A stretch of 33,360 bases of DNA from an uncultured bacterium. Lineage in GTDB: Bacteria > Bacteroidota > Bacteroidia > Bacteroidales > Bacteroidaceae. A program made the translations under genes and the position numbers. Location of the stretch: contig CALZUQ010000031.1 in the NCBI GenBank assembly GCA_945829425.1, positions 1-33,360 of the forward strand, read 5' to 3'. Of this stretch, positions 8,641 through 16,047 are shown in pieces; within the stretch, counting starts at the first letter, position 1; every line of letters begins with the position of its first letter. The notes under the pieces were generated by a model that was given only the letters and a program-made list of their open reading frames with translations, did not search any database and was not told where the DNA came from.

Positions 8641-8950
8641 TATATCGCAGTATTGTATATTAACGTGCGGGTCGGATGAAGTGATTCATCCGGCTCGCTT
8701 TACTTTTACATATAACGGACACATGAAAACTCTGTGCCCTCCGTGTGCTCTGTGGAAAACGACAACAAGGACAACAAAGACAAAAGGTTGAATGCAAATC
8801 ATCGAAAATTGCACGAAGATAGAAGGAAATACTAATCATTCCCAAGCATTTACAGATAATTCCCGGCCATTCACGTTCAGGACAGGAAAGTTGGCACTGT
8901 TGTCATAGTTGTTTCTGTTGTCGTCAATACAATCGCATGACAGCCGCCAG
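8641..8950. other. Convergent intergenic region with no clear gene
   Basis: This stretch separates the 3' ends of the cohesin operon (plus) and the LytTR gene (minus). It holds the operon terminator at 8667-8707 and a low-complexity segment (actctgtgccctccgtgtgc). No terminator was seen for the LytTR gene. The only possible coding content is the doubtful 41-residue frame. Confidence 0.6.
8667..8707 (+). terminator. Terminator of the cohesin/dockerin operon
   Basis: A 14-bp stem with two G-U pairs (gcgggtcggatgaa / ttcatccggctcgc, 8667-8680 and 8685-8698) and a GTGA loop is followed by the T-rich tail tttactttt. It lies 26 bp after the stop of the third gene. Confidence 0.85.
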
Positions 8951-8961
8951 CTACAGATCAT
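8836..8961 (-). CDS. Possible 41-residue ORF overlapping the end of the LytTR gene
   Basis: An ATG at 8961-8959 lies inside the last codons of the LytTR gene (ATG overlapping the frame that ends TAG at 8951) and opens a frame to TGA at 8836. The peptide is polar (MICSWRLSCDCIDDN, then an Asn/Asp-rich part, ending SVNAWE). The overlap would allow translational coupling, but the peptide matches no family I know and may be chance. Confidence 0.2.
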   Translation of the reverse strand: MICSWRLSCDCIDDNRNNYDNSANFPVLNVNGRELSVNAWE

Positions 8962-9310
8962 ATCGCTCCACAATATGGTCGCGTAAAGCCTTGAGGTTGC
9001 TTTTGTTGACAATGAGCGGACGAACCTTCTCGGAGTCGAAGGTTATGGCATTGCTCTGGAAATTCACGGAAGAAACATAAGGGATGTTGACGATATAGCT
9101 GCGTCCCATACGGAAGAAAGGAGACGCCTCGTGGCTCTTGTCGTAACTCTTAGTGATGATGTCGTCAAACACAGCAAGAGTGGATAGCTGCGTCTTCACC
9201 TTCCCGTCAGAAAGGTAGAAGTCGGTATAGTTCCCGTCTGCTTTGAGATAAACGACCTTGTCGAGGTTTATTATCTCTATACCATTGCGTGTGTTGATAA
9301 AGATATTCAT
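8951..9310 (-). CDS. Stand-alone LytTR DNA-binding protein (119 aa)
   Basis: The whole protein is one LytTR domain: an opening NTRNGIEIINLDKVVYLKAD, a central region with FYLSDGKVKT, the conserved FFRMGRSYIVNIPYVSSV segment (the usual F-x-R-x-H/S-x-S-x-I/L-V-N block), and a last helix region LIVNKSNLKALRDHI. No receiver domain or membrane segment is present. Proteins of this type bind paired direct repeats and usually act as small transcription regulators, sometimes paired with a small membrane protein. A possible membrane-peptide frame lies 55 bp upstream but has no start codon. The target is unknown; the neighbouring cohesin operon and the LytTR two-component pair are both candidates by position only. 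Confidence 0.9.
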   Translation of the reverse strand: MNIFINTRNGIEIINLDKVVYLKADGNYTDFYLSDGKVKTQLSTLAVFDDIITKSYDKSHEASPFFRMGRSYIVNIPYVSSVNFQSNAITFDSEKVRPLIVNKSNLKALRDHIVERYDL

Positions 9311-9365
9311 GTTTTAGCCATCTTGCAGAAGAAAAAGCGTGAGACACTGGTTCACGTTGCCCGTT

Positions 9366-9512
9366 TCACTCGTGAGGCTCTAGCATGCCCATCCAATCAG
9401 AAACGAGCAACACACAGAGACTCACGCCGATGACAATATCAATAGGTACACACACAATAACCCGTCTCGCATTGAGTGCGAGACGGATAAGCAGGTGTAA
9501 TACGTTTGAAAT
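9366..9512 (-). pseudogene. Possible remnant of a small membrane protein before the LytTR gene
   Basis: The minus strand is open for 48 codons from just after a TGA at 9515-9513 to TGA at 9368-9366. The translation is protein-like and hydrophobic: VLHLLIRLALNARRVIV, then PIDIVIGVSLCVLLVSDWM, ending GMLEPHE. No ATG, GTG or TTG start sits at its beginning, but an ATG at 9520 in another frame could reach it by a one-base shift, so it may be a decayed gene or a misread frame. Small membrane partners are common next to stand-alone LytTR genes. Confidence 0.25.
9462..9486. repeat. Perfect inverted repeat ccgtctcgca / tgcgagacgg
   Basis: Arms at 9462-9471 and 9477-9486 pair over 10 bp with a 5-nt loop. 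No T-run follows on either strand, so it is more likely an operator, an RNA leader hairpin or a relic than a terminator. It lies inside the possible membrane-peptide frame. Confidence 0.7.
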
Positions 9513-9914
9513 TCACCCATGAGCTTCTATCGTTGCTTTGCCCTTGATTGGATTTGAAACTTGTTAGATTTCACTGAGTCAGGAGCCAAACGCAGATAAA
9601 CGCTTTTCCCAATAAAAAAATAACGGCTAATCCCACTGTCCTTCTAATGGACTCCTTGTAGTCATGGACACCTCAGCGTGGAGCGTATCCTTGCGCCATT
9701 GTGTCTTGTCTCTCCCATCCGTCCATTGACAATCCGGCGTGAGCAGTCAGTAGTGAGCTGTTGCGATACTGAGCGATGTCAGCATGGCACATGGCTCTCA
9801 CGACCTTTTCTTTTTAGCCTTTGCAAATTTAGTTATTTTCTCTGAATTGTACAAATATTTTGAAGATAAAATGAAAAATATTTCTCTTGTGTATGATATT
9901 CCAAAGTTTTTGTG

Positions 9915-9922
9915 TATTTTTG
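9915..9922 (+). promoter_or_regulatory. -7 element of the rmuC promoter
   Basis: TATTTTTG fits TAnnTTTG and lies 21 bp before the ATG at 9944. No -33 TTG at standard spacing was found; the nearest (9887-9889) is 25 bp away. Its position argues for starting rmuC at 9944 rather than further upstream. Confidence 0.5.
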
Positions 9923-9943
9923 CATTCAGTTTACGACAAGAAA

Positions 9944-11458
9944 ATGGATATAACACTGATAATACTTTGCATATTCTTCGCCGCAATGGTTGCTGCGGCT
10001 TTCTTCACCGGAAAAAGGAGCGGTGGGGTAGAGGAGAGAAAGGTCCTTGAGGAACGTCTCAGGACGCTTTCTGCCGATTATGAGAAACAGAAAGAGCTTG
10101 TCATGCGTCAGACGGAAGAGCTGCGCTCGCTTACCGCGCAACGTGACGTGGAGCACGCTACCGCCTTACACGCCAAGGAGCAGATAGCGGAACAGGAGCG
10201 ACGTTATGAAGCACGTCTTGCAGAATGCGAGGCGGCACATAACAGTCATGTCGCAGAGATTAAAGTCCTTTACGAGTCGCGGCAGGAGGAGCTGCGCAGT
10301 GCTTTCGAGAAACAGCTCAAGGAGGTGCGCGAGAATAACGCCAGGCAGATTGAGACACTGCGTGAGATGAACCGCAAGCAGGTGGAAGGGCAGATGACAC
10401 TCTTGCGCGAGCAGATGACGGCAACGTCAGAAACCGTCCTTAAAGCACGTCAGGAGGAGCTGGGCGAGCAGAACAAGGAACAGGTGTCTAAGATTGTCTC
10501 TCCTCTGGAACAAAGTCTGAAAGAGATGAGGGAAGCCTTGGCGAAGAGCAAGGAACAGCAGCAGGAGGCTATGACACGTCTTGACGAGACGATAAGGCAG
10601 AATATGGAGAAGAGCAGGGCTCTCGGCGAGACGGCAGACAGGCTGACACGTGCGCTGACAGGTGAGGTGAAGGTACAGGGTAACTTTGGAGAGCTTAAGC
10701 TTCGCCAGCTTCTGGAGGATATGGAACTGAAGGAGGGCGAGCAGTATGATACGCAGGAGACCTTACGCGATGTGTCAGGAAGAGGGTTGCGTGGCGACGA
10801 CGGAAAAGGCATGGTGCCGGACTTTATCCTGCATTTCCCGAACAACAGACATGTCGTCGTCGACTCCAAGATGTCGCTGACAGACTATACACGCTATATG
10901 AACGCCGAGGATGGCACAGAAGAGAAGACAGCTGCCTTGCATGCTCATATAGACAGCGTCAGGGCACAGGTTAAGAAGCTTGCAAAGAAAGAGTACACAC
11001 GTTATCTGCCTGAGGGGTATAACAAGCTGAACTTCGCCATTATGTATGTTCCTGTTGAGGGAGCGTTGAACCTTGCCCTCATGAACGATGTCTCTCTATG
11101 GCGTGAGGCTTACGATATGGGTGTCCTCGTCCTTGGTCCGCAGACGATGTATATGAACCTCCGTGTCCTGGAGATGATGTGGACGCAGGTGAGGCAGCTG
11201 AAAAACCAGCAGGCTATCATGGATGCCGCAAATATGGTGGTGGAAAGGGTGCAGGACTTCGGTATGCGCTTTGCGGATGTCGAGGCGAGCATGGAAGACA
11301 CGGTGAAGAAGATATCACGACTGAAGATTACCACCGCCGACAGCGGACCGAGCATCATTACCGCCGCACGTAACCTGTTAAAGGCTGGTGCAAGGGAGAA
11401 TAAGAAAAAGCGTGCCCTCGCCGATATGGATGACACGCTTTTCCTTGAGTCAGAATGA
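9944..11458 (+). CDS. rmuC: RmuC family protein (504 aa)
   Basis: The start at 9944 gives MDITLIILCIFFAAMVAAAFFTG, a single N-terminal membrane anchor, which is typical of the family; an earlier in-frame alternative start would put the promoter-like TATTTTTG inside the gene. Residues about 30-250 form a Glu/Gln/Arg-rich coiled coil. From about 265 comes the RmuC domain: GNFGELKLRQLLEDMEL, then MVPDFILHFPNNRHVVVDSKMSL with candidate PD-(D/E)XK residues D293, D307 and K309, then LNFAIMYVPVEGAL and VLGPQTMYMNL. RmuC proteins limit recombination at inverted repeats and are predicted nucleases. It stands alone, with a weak terminator after it and the minus-strand two-component pair facing it. Confidence 0.95.
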   Translation: MDITLIILCIFFAAMVAAAFFTGKRSGGVEERKVLEERLRTLSADYEKQKELVMRQTEELRSLTAQRDVEHATALHAKEQIAEQERRYEARLAECEAAHNSHVAEIKVLYESRQEELRSAFEKQLKEVRENNARQIETLREMNRKQVEGQMTLLREQMTATSETVLKARQEELGEQNKEQVSKIVSPLEQSLKEMREALAKSKEQQQEAMTRLDETIRQNMEKSRALGETADRLTRALTGEVKVQGNFGELKLRQLLEDMELKEGEQYDTQETLRDVSGRGLRGDDGKGMVPDFILHFPNNRHVVVDSKMSLTDYTRYMNAEDGTEEKTAALHAHIDSVRAQVKKLAKKEYTRYLPEGYNKLNFAIMYVPVEGALNLALMNDVSLWREAYDMGVLVLGPQTMYMNLRVLEMMWTQVRQLKNQQAIMDAANMVVERVQDFGMRFADVEASMEDTVKKISRLKITTADSGPSIITAARNLLKAGARENKKKRALADMDDTLFLESE

Positions 11459-11484
11459 TCTCTTCGTTATTAAGGTGGATTATT

Positions 11485-11514
11485 GGCGGGATATTATCCC
11501 TGCCATTAGTCTTT
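11485..11514 (+). terminator. Possible terminator of rmuC
   Basis: Stem ggc-gggat / atccctgcc (11485-11492 and 11496-11504) with one bulged base, followed by the T-rich segment attagtctttt. It is weaker than the other terminators in the window. Confidence 0.4.
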
Positions 11515-11531
11515 TGCCAAGTCAGGAATTG

Positions 11532-11613
11532 GTCATAAGTTATGCCAAGCATCAGTCATAAGTTATGGCCGGAATTTATCGTAAGTTATGTCCTGCATCA
11601 GTCATAAGTTACG
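11532..11613. repeat. Four dyad-symmetric CATAAGTTATG-like sites about 23 bp apart
   Basis: The sites are gtcataagttatg at 11532 and 11555, tcgtaagttatg at 11579, and gtcataagttacg at 11601. The core CATAA-G-TTATG is a palindrome around one base. Start-to-start spacing is 22-24 bp, near two turns of the helix. Each copy contains AAGTTA, which resembles the GTT core of LytTR binding repeats. They lie between the 3' ends of rmuC and the LytTR response regulator gene. Confidence 0.75.
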
Positions 11614-11617
11614 GCTC

Positions 11618-11713
11618 TCTAAACTAACTACTCTAACCACTCTAACCTCTAAACTGAACAGACTCTAAGCTAACTACTCTAAGCTCTAAGCAAACCACTC
11701 TAAGCTCTAAGCT
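11618..11713. repeat. Short repeats of ctctaa / ctctaagc
   Basis: About ten imperfect copies of (a)ctctaa(gc) fill the stretch up to and over the stop codon of the response regulator (stop at 11712-11714). The last part, 11698-11713 (ctctaagctctaagct), is the exact reverse complement of 12564-12579 on the other side of that gene. Confidence 0.8.
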
Positions 11714-12467
11714 ACATATTATAGAAAGACTTCATGAACTCCCGTTTAAAGTTCTTTGATATCTTCAGCTCCGGATGTATGTCGCTTTGGCCTATCATGA
11801 CGCATGTGTTCTCTATTATGCTTTCTACGTAGTTGAGGTTTACAATATACCTTTTGTTTATCTGCTTGAATGACGACGAGAAGTCGAGGATTAACTCGGC
11901 GCTTGTCCTATGGCGCAGAGGGCGTATTGTGCCGTCCTTGCATATTGCCTCCCACATCTTCGGCTCTGTTGCGAAGCAGAAAAAGATGATGTCGTTAAGT
12001 CTTATGGCAAACTGTTCGTTATATTCGTTCGTCAAGAGTATTGTCTTGGGCGTTGAAGAATATGAGCTCTGTTTCTTTTTCATTGAGCTGAGCTCATGCT
12101 CGTAATAACGGTTCATAATGACGCTGAGGTCGTGGATATTTGCCGGTTTGACGATATAGTCGAACGCCTGCCGACGTATCGCTTCAAGCATGTATTTGTC
12201 GAAGCCGGTATAGAAGACTATTTTTGTGTCGTATAGCAGTGTCTGCGACAGTTCTGTATATCTCTCAAGGCTCGTCGTGCCGTTCATCTCTACGTCGAGG
12301 AATAGTATGTCGGGTGAAATGTCTGGCAGTTCCTCCAAGGCGGAGTCTATGCTGCTTGATGTTCCGCAGATACTTACGGAGAAGTTGTTTTCCAACATGT
12401 CGCGTAGTACTTTTATTGCATCCTCTTCGTCGTCGATGATGTATGCTTTTACCAGTTTCTCGTCCAT
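11712..12467 (-). CDS. LytTR-type response regulator (251 aa)
   Basis: An N-terminal receiver domain (about 5-125) shows the acidic pair D12-D13, the phosphoacceptor D58 in DILFLDVEM, and K107 in FDYIVKP. A linker with Ser/Lys-rich sequence leads to a LytTR DNA-binding domain (about 145-245) with LNDIIFFCF, the block FKQINKRYIVNLNYVESI and a final helix region. It most likely responds to the LytS-type kinase encoded directly upstream on the same strand (170-bp gap). No TAnnTTTG promoter lies between the two genes, so co-transcription is likely. The gene is bracketed by 16-bp inverted repeats, and its stop codon overlaps the left one. Targets are unknown. Confidence 0.92.
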   Translation of the reverse strand: MDEKLVKAYIIDDEEDAIKVLRDMLENNFSVSICGTSSSIDSALEELPDISPDILFLDVEMNGTTSLERYTELSQTLLYDTKIVFYTGFDKYMLEAIRRQAFDYIVKPANIHDLSVIMNRYYEHELSSMKKKQSSYSSTPKTILLTNEYNEQFAIRLNDIIFFCFATEPKMWEAICKDGTIRPLRHRTSAELILDFSSSFKQINKRYIVNLNYVESIIENTCVMIGQSDIHPELKISKNFKREFMKSFYNM

Positions 12468-12527
12468 AATATTATCTTGTTGTAATGATGTCTTTTCGCA
12501 ATGAAAGAGCCTTTGTCTTGAAGCTTG

Positions 12528-12579
12528 GAGAACTTAGCTTAGAGCTTGGAGCTTAGAGAACTTAGCTTAGAGCTTAGAG
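12528..12579. repeat. Repeat cluster of agcttagag units before the response regulator
   Basis: The 20-mer gagaacttagcttagagctt occurs at 12528-12547 and again at 12556-12575 (period 28). The 16-mer at 12564-12579 is the exact reverse complement of 11698-11713, giving inverted repeats about 850 bp apart around the regulator gene. Confidence 0.85.
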
Positions 12580-12588
12580 ATCTCCTTG

Positions 12589-12636
12589 TTAAGGTCAAGG
12601 TTAAGGTCAAGGTTAAGGTCAAGGTTAAGGTCAAGG
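12589..12636. repeat. 12-bp tandem repeat ttaaggtcaagg, 4 copies
   Basis: Four exact copies in a row lie in the kinase-regulator gap, starting 1 bp after the kinase stop codon (12638-12640, read on the minus strand). As part of the shared mRNA, copy number would change the distance between the kinase stop and the regulator start. Confidence 0.92.
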
Positions 12637-12637
12637 T

Positions 12638-14677
12638 TTACTTAACCTCGTTGTTCCCTTCCTTAAGTCTTACCCCCCCCCCTGTATTTGGTATTACTAT
12701 CCAGGAGCAGAAACCGTCCTTTTCGTTTCCGATGCCAAAGCGTATCTTCGTAGAGTACTGTCTGTTGAGCATGGTGATGGTCTGACGTATTATTTTGAGT
12801 CCCGTATTCTCGTTTGTCATGCCGTCGTCAGTCATCTTCTTTCCGTTGTTTCTTACAGCGATGCGAACGTTGTCATCTTCTTTTGTCACGCTTACGACGA
12901 GTTGTTTCTCCGCCTGTGGCGGCATAGCTTTCAATCCGTGTTTTATGGCGTTTTCTACGAATATCTGTATCGCCATTGACGGTATCTCTGTTTTCTCGGT
13001 GTCTATGCCCTCCTCAATGTTCATGTCGAAGCAGAAGTTCGGCTGTAGGGAGAAAGACATGAACGCCACATAGTCTTTTACGAAAGCCAGTTCGTGTGAC
13101 AGCGGGATATGTATCTTTGCCGATAGCTCCTGGCTCTTCTGCAGCAGTGCTGCGAGTGTTGTCATACGCTCCGTAATTCCCGTTCTTTCCGTCGCCATGA
13201 TGTTGCTCATGGCATTACCCAGGAAATGTGGTGATACCCGGTTTCTTGCATTCTCCATGCGTAGGAGTAGAATGTTGTTCAGCAATGTGGCCTCCATTGC
13301 CTGTCTTCTCCTCCTGTACATGAGTGTTGCGGCTATCACGGCAGCCACGAGCATCATCAGAGCCACCGATATTGCCAGCGATATAATCAGCTGGTCGCTT
13401 TTCTGTTCTATCTTCCTTTCCTGTTCCAGGAGTTTCTTGTTGTGTTCAAAGGCTGCCGTAATCGTCGACAGCTGCATGCGCAGGTTGTTATTGTGCATGA
13501 CGTTGGCATGCCGCCCTAAGGTGTGGGCTGCCGCAAGGAGTTTCTTAGTGTCCCCCTCTTCGGCGTATTTCCTCATCAGAACTTTGAGCCTCAGCCTTTC
13601 CAGTTCCGGAACAGACGCTTTTCCGAGGTCGTCGGCAATAATCCTTTTCTCTTCTTCCGCTGTCAGGGGGTTCTGTTTCTCCAGCACTTTCAGCTCCATA
13701 CGTTGAGTGTGGAGGTAGTGTAACGGAATGTCGAACCCTGCCTTCCTGAAGTACCCCTCCGCCTGAGGTATCAGCTCCTTGGCTTTCTCGTATTCTCCGG
13801 TCTTTATATATACGTCGGCGAGGTTTGTCTTTATGAACATCTCCTCCCATTCGCTCAGCCCCTCTTGCTTTATCATCTTCAGTGCTTTCAACAGACATTC
13901 GCGGCACTCGCGGTATTTCTCCTGTCCGAAATAGTCTGTCCCTCTGTTGTTGTAATACAAGAAACGCTCCTGTGGAGTCAGATGTTCCCATAGTCCCTTC
14001 ACCTTGTCCCACCATATACTGCTGCGTTCGTAGTCGGCAATGGAGGTATATGCCAAGGCTATGCCCATATACACTGATGCGTGAGACCCTTCAGAGTCTG
14101 TGCTGTCCGCCTCTGCCAGTGCCTCTTCGTACAATTCTATGGCTTTGTCGTATTGTCCTCCCTGTTTGTATATGTCAGCAAGGTTTGTTGCCACCCATAC
14201 CTTGTCGCCTGGCGTTGCGTTGCGGTCGTTTGTTACGACGTCATACGAAGCCTTGTAGCAATCTGTTGCCGCTTCGATGTCCCACTTTCCCGTGATGCGG
14301 TATTTGCCGTCTAATGCAAGCAGTCTTGCCAAGAGTAGGTTCTGGCGGTGTGTCAAAGGCTTCTGCTGTCTTTCTGTCCATTCTTTTATGTTTTGGATGA
14401 TGACGTTCATAGAGTCGTAAGCCGTCTGTTTGTAGAACTTCGACGCTCTTACGCCCTGCATGGTGTAGAATGTCGTGCTGTCAGTATGTTTCCTGCATGT
14501 TGCTGCCGCTATGCTGTCAATGTGTGTCATGTTGTTCTTCTCTATGGAGTCCATAAGCTCCAGTACAACATTTTCCACCTCGTTGCCTACGTCGCATCTC
14601 TCCTGACAACCTGTCAATACGATTACACATATTAATATAGGTAATATATTCTGGTAAAAAGGCTTCCAATATGGCAT
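12638..14677 (-). CDS. LytS-type sensor histidine kinase with lipobox and TPR sensor domain (679 aa)
   Basis: The N-terminus has a lipoprotein-type signal (LICVIVLTGC, Cys24). About 380 residues of tetratricopeptide repeats follow (for example ATNLADIYKQGGQYDKAIELY and FIKTNLADVYIKTGEYEKA), then a coiled segment and one membrane helix near 429-453. The cytoplasmic part is a His_kinase domain of the LytS/YpdA kind with H484 in RVSPHFLGNAMSNI, and an ATPase lobe with N576 in FVENAIKHGL and a G box DGMTNENTGLKII. This is a common Bacteroidetes layout: a periplasmic TPR sensor and a kinase for LytTR regulators. A good promoter lies just upstream. The 3' end holds a G10 tract that would change the last dozen residues on slippage. 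Ligand unknown. Confidence 0.92.
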   Translation of the reverse strand: MPYWKPFYQNILPILICVIVLTGCQERCDVGNEVENVVLELMDSIEKNNMTHIDSIAAATCRKHTDSTTFYTMQGVRASKFYKQTAYDSMNVIIQNIKEWTERQQKPLTHRQNLLLARLLALDGKYRITGKWDIEAATDCYKASYDVVTNDRNATPGDKVWVATNLADIYKQGGQYDKAIELYEEALAEADSTDSEGSHASVYMGIALAYTSIADYERSSIWWDKVKGLWEHLTPQERFLYYNNRGTDYFGQEKYRECRECLLKALKMIKQEGLSEWEEMFIKTNLADVYIKTGEYEKAKELIPQAEGYFRKAGFDIPLHYLHTQRMELKVLEKQNPLTAEEEKRIIADDLGKASVPELERLRLKVLMRKYAEEGDTKKLLAAAHTLGRHANVMHNNNLRMQLSTITAAFEHNKKLLEQERKIEQKSDQLIISLAISVALMMLVAAVIAATLMYRRRRQAMEATLLNNILLLRMENARNRVSPHFLGNAMSNIMATERTGITERMTTLAALLQKSQELSAKIHIPLSHELAFVKDYVAFMSFSLQPNFCFDMNIEEGIDTEKTEIPSMAIQIFVENAIKHGLKAMPPQAEKQLVVSVTKEDDNVRIAVRNNGKKMTDDGMTNENTGLKIIRQTITMLNRQYSTKIRFGIGNEKDGFCSWIVIPNTGGGVRLKEGNNEVK
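12673..12682. repeat. Homopolymer tract C10 (G10 in the kinase coding strand)
   Basis: Ten C residues in a row lie in the last codons of the kinase gene, encoding the Gly run of PNTGGGVRLKEG. Loss or gain of one base brings a stop codon within a few codons, so only the tail of about 11 residues would change. Confidence 0.9.
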
Positions 14678-14715
14678 AAGTTAGATGTTTTCTGGTTTTT
14701 CCTAATAATATCATG

Positions 14716-14746
14716 CAAAATTACACAAAATCGCCCTAAACTACAA
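14716..14746 (-). promoter_or_regulatory. Promoter of the kinase-regulator operon
   Basis: On the minus strand TTG (14746-14744) is followed after exactly 20 bp by TAATTTTG (14723-14716), an ideal Bacteroidota -33/-7 pair. Transcription would start about 30 bp before the kinase ATG at 14677. Confidence 0.8.
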
Positions 14747-14871
14747 TTTTCATGGCTATTTATTTTTATAAAAAAACATAAAAAGCGTTTTGATGTCTTC
14801 CAATCTCTCTTCTTCCTGTAAAAAAATGTTGTTTCCCGTTATCCCCGTTCAGATGTGGCAGTACGAAGCTG

Positions 14872-15603
14872 CTACACGTTACGGAAAAACTCCTGAAAGA
14901 CAGCAAATGACTTTATCTCGGGAAAGGCAGGAAGGTGCAGGCGGCAGAAGAGCAGTATCATCTCGATACACCTGTTTCTCTGCTGGCGGGACATGCGGAA
15001 GAGGTGCATATTTGTATAGTTCATGCGTAACACATTGCTCATGGCGTGTGCTTCGTCGCCTCTGAGGACATGGGTGTGGAGGGGCAGTGACGACGTGAAT
15101 TCTCCCGTCATCATGTCGAAAGCTTCTCCCTCATGATATTCGTGATGTGAGGGCAGGAACCCCAGCAGCCCTACCAACCTCACGAGGAATGCTATGTGGA
15201 AATTGGCTATGCCGCTCTCTGTGGCGTCGAGCCATAGTATGCTGTGCTCCAAGAATGCGAAGAGTCCTTCGTCGTCGCTCTCCTGTCGCGTCACGTGATA
15301 GAGTATCTCGGCAAGGAACAAGCCTATCGTCATCTTGACCGGGTCGCTGTGTAGCGACGGGCATGGTGCGGCAATCTGCACGTCGCTTATTCGTTGCATT
15401 GCGCTCTGCTCACGGTATTCCGCCTCGACAGTGAGTATTGTCAAAGGCTGGAAATATTGCTTTCTGAACTTTCCTCCCTTTTTCTCTGATATCTTCACGA
15501 CAGATGTCATGCGCCCGAAGGAAGAGGTATAGAAGTCCACGACAAGTTTCTGCTCGCCGTATTTTATGCTTTTTATTACTATTGCCTTACTCTTTGTCAA
15601 CAT
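14872..15603 (-). CDS. recO: DNA repair protein RecO (243 aa)
   Basis: RecO helps load RecA in the RecFOR recombination-repair pathway by binding SSB and RecR and annealing strands. The start MLTKSKAIVIKSIKYGEQKLVVDFYT and the following FGRMTSVVKI form the N-terminal OB fold; LTILTVEAEYR and the helical middle with PVKMTIGLFLAEILYHV are typical, and the C-terminal segment FHIAFLVRLVGLLGFLP is a RecO hallmark. The zinc-binding cysteines of some RecO proteins are absent. The length is normal for the family. It is a single gene, divergent from tRNA-Glu. Confidence 0.95.
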   Translation of the reverse strand: MLTKSKAIVIKSIKYGEQKLVVDFYTSSFGRMTSVVKISEKKGGKFRKQYFQPLTILTVEAEYREQSAMQRISDVQIAAPCPSLHSDPVKMTIGLFLAEILYHVTRQESDDEGLFAFLEHSILWLDATESGIANFHIAFLVRLVGLLGFLPSHHEYHEGEAFDMMTGEFTSSLPLHTHVLRGDEAHAMSNVLRMNYTNMHLFRMSRQQRNRCIEMILLFCRLHLPAFPEIKSFAVFQEFFRNV

Positions 15604-15717
15604 AAGTCCTGTCTGTTATGTTTGTCCCCTTGGCCTCTATAAGTGGGAATAGATAGAATCCCGCCTAAAAGTGGGTTAAAAGTCCTTGTAAACTCTCCTG
15701 ACCCTGTTTCTTGACCA

Positions 15718-15725
15718 CAAAAGTA
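15718..15725 (-). promoter_or_regulatory. Possible -7 element for recO
   Basis: TACTTTTG on the minus strand fits TAnnTTTG; no TTG at the right distance upstream was found. It would give a leader of about 110 nt. Confidence 0.3.
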
Positions 15726-15763
15726 CTAAATTTTCATGTTACAGAGAAAAAAAGTCGAATAAA

Positions 15764-15795
15764 TTTGCATGTTTGATAAAAAAGCAGTACCTTTG
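15764..15795 (+). promoter_or_regulatory. Promoter of tRNA-Glu
   Basis: TTTG at 15764-15767, a 20-bp spacer and TACCTTTG at 15788-15795 match the Bacteroidota sigma consensus at every defined position. The start point would be near 15802, about 45 bp before the tRNA. Confidence 0.85.
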
Positions 15796-15846
15796 CACCG
15801 CTTTTAAGATATTGGGGTGTTCTCCAATGTCAGAAAGCATGACGTT

Positions 15847-15918
15847 GGTCCGTTCGTCTATCGGTTAGGACGAGAGATTTTCATTCTCTAAAGAGGAGTT
15901 CGACTCTCCTACGGACTA
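15847..15918 (+). tRNA. tRNA-Glu (anticodon UUC)
   Basis: A full cloverleaf can be drawn: acceptor GGTCCGT with ACGGACT (first pair G-U), D arm around CGTCTATCGGTTAGGACG, anticodon stem agaga/tctct with loop TTTTCAT (TTC at 15880-15882), T stem aggag/ctcct with loop TTCGACT, and discriminator A at 15918. CCA is not encoded. It has its own promoter and terminator. Confidence 0.95.
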
Positions 15919-15926
15919 CAAGATAT

Positions 15927-15975
15927 CCTGCATCTTCGCAGCTGATGCGAGTCGTGGTGCAGGAGGTTTTTTTTT
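15927..15975 (+). terminator. Terminator of tRNA-Glu
   Basis: An outer stem cctgcatc / ggtgcagg (15927-15934 and 15956-15963, one G-U pair), an inner hairpin tcgca/tgcga, and a run of nine T residues at 15967-15975. Confidence 0.88.
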
Positions 15976-16047
15976 AACCGCTTAGGGCAGCAGAGATTGC
16001 GCAAGACCCACGAGCTATTACAAACATTTTTAAAACATAACCGAAAC

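Larger units (their letters stand above)
9311..9943. other. Divergent intergenic region between LytTR gene and rmuC
   Basis: It holds the possible membrane-peptide remnant (9366-9512), a perfect 10-bp inverted repeat (9462-9486), and the -7 element before rmuC. Between about 9520 and 9830 I see no gene, RNA or repeat. No TAnnTTTG element was found for the LytTR gene. Confidence 0.6.

Noticed and set aside
11532..11713. Repeat array that might be a CRISPR
   Set aside because: Repeats are only 11-13 bp with 10-12 bp between them and no cas gene is present.
13545..14015. 156-codon minus-strand frame and plus-strand frames at 13197-13706 within the kinase gene
   Set aside because: Shadows of the TPR-kinase gene; Arg/Gly-rich or Ser-rich sequence without domains.
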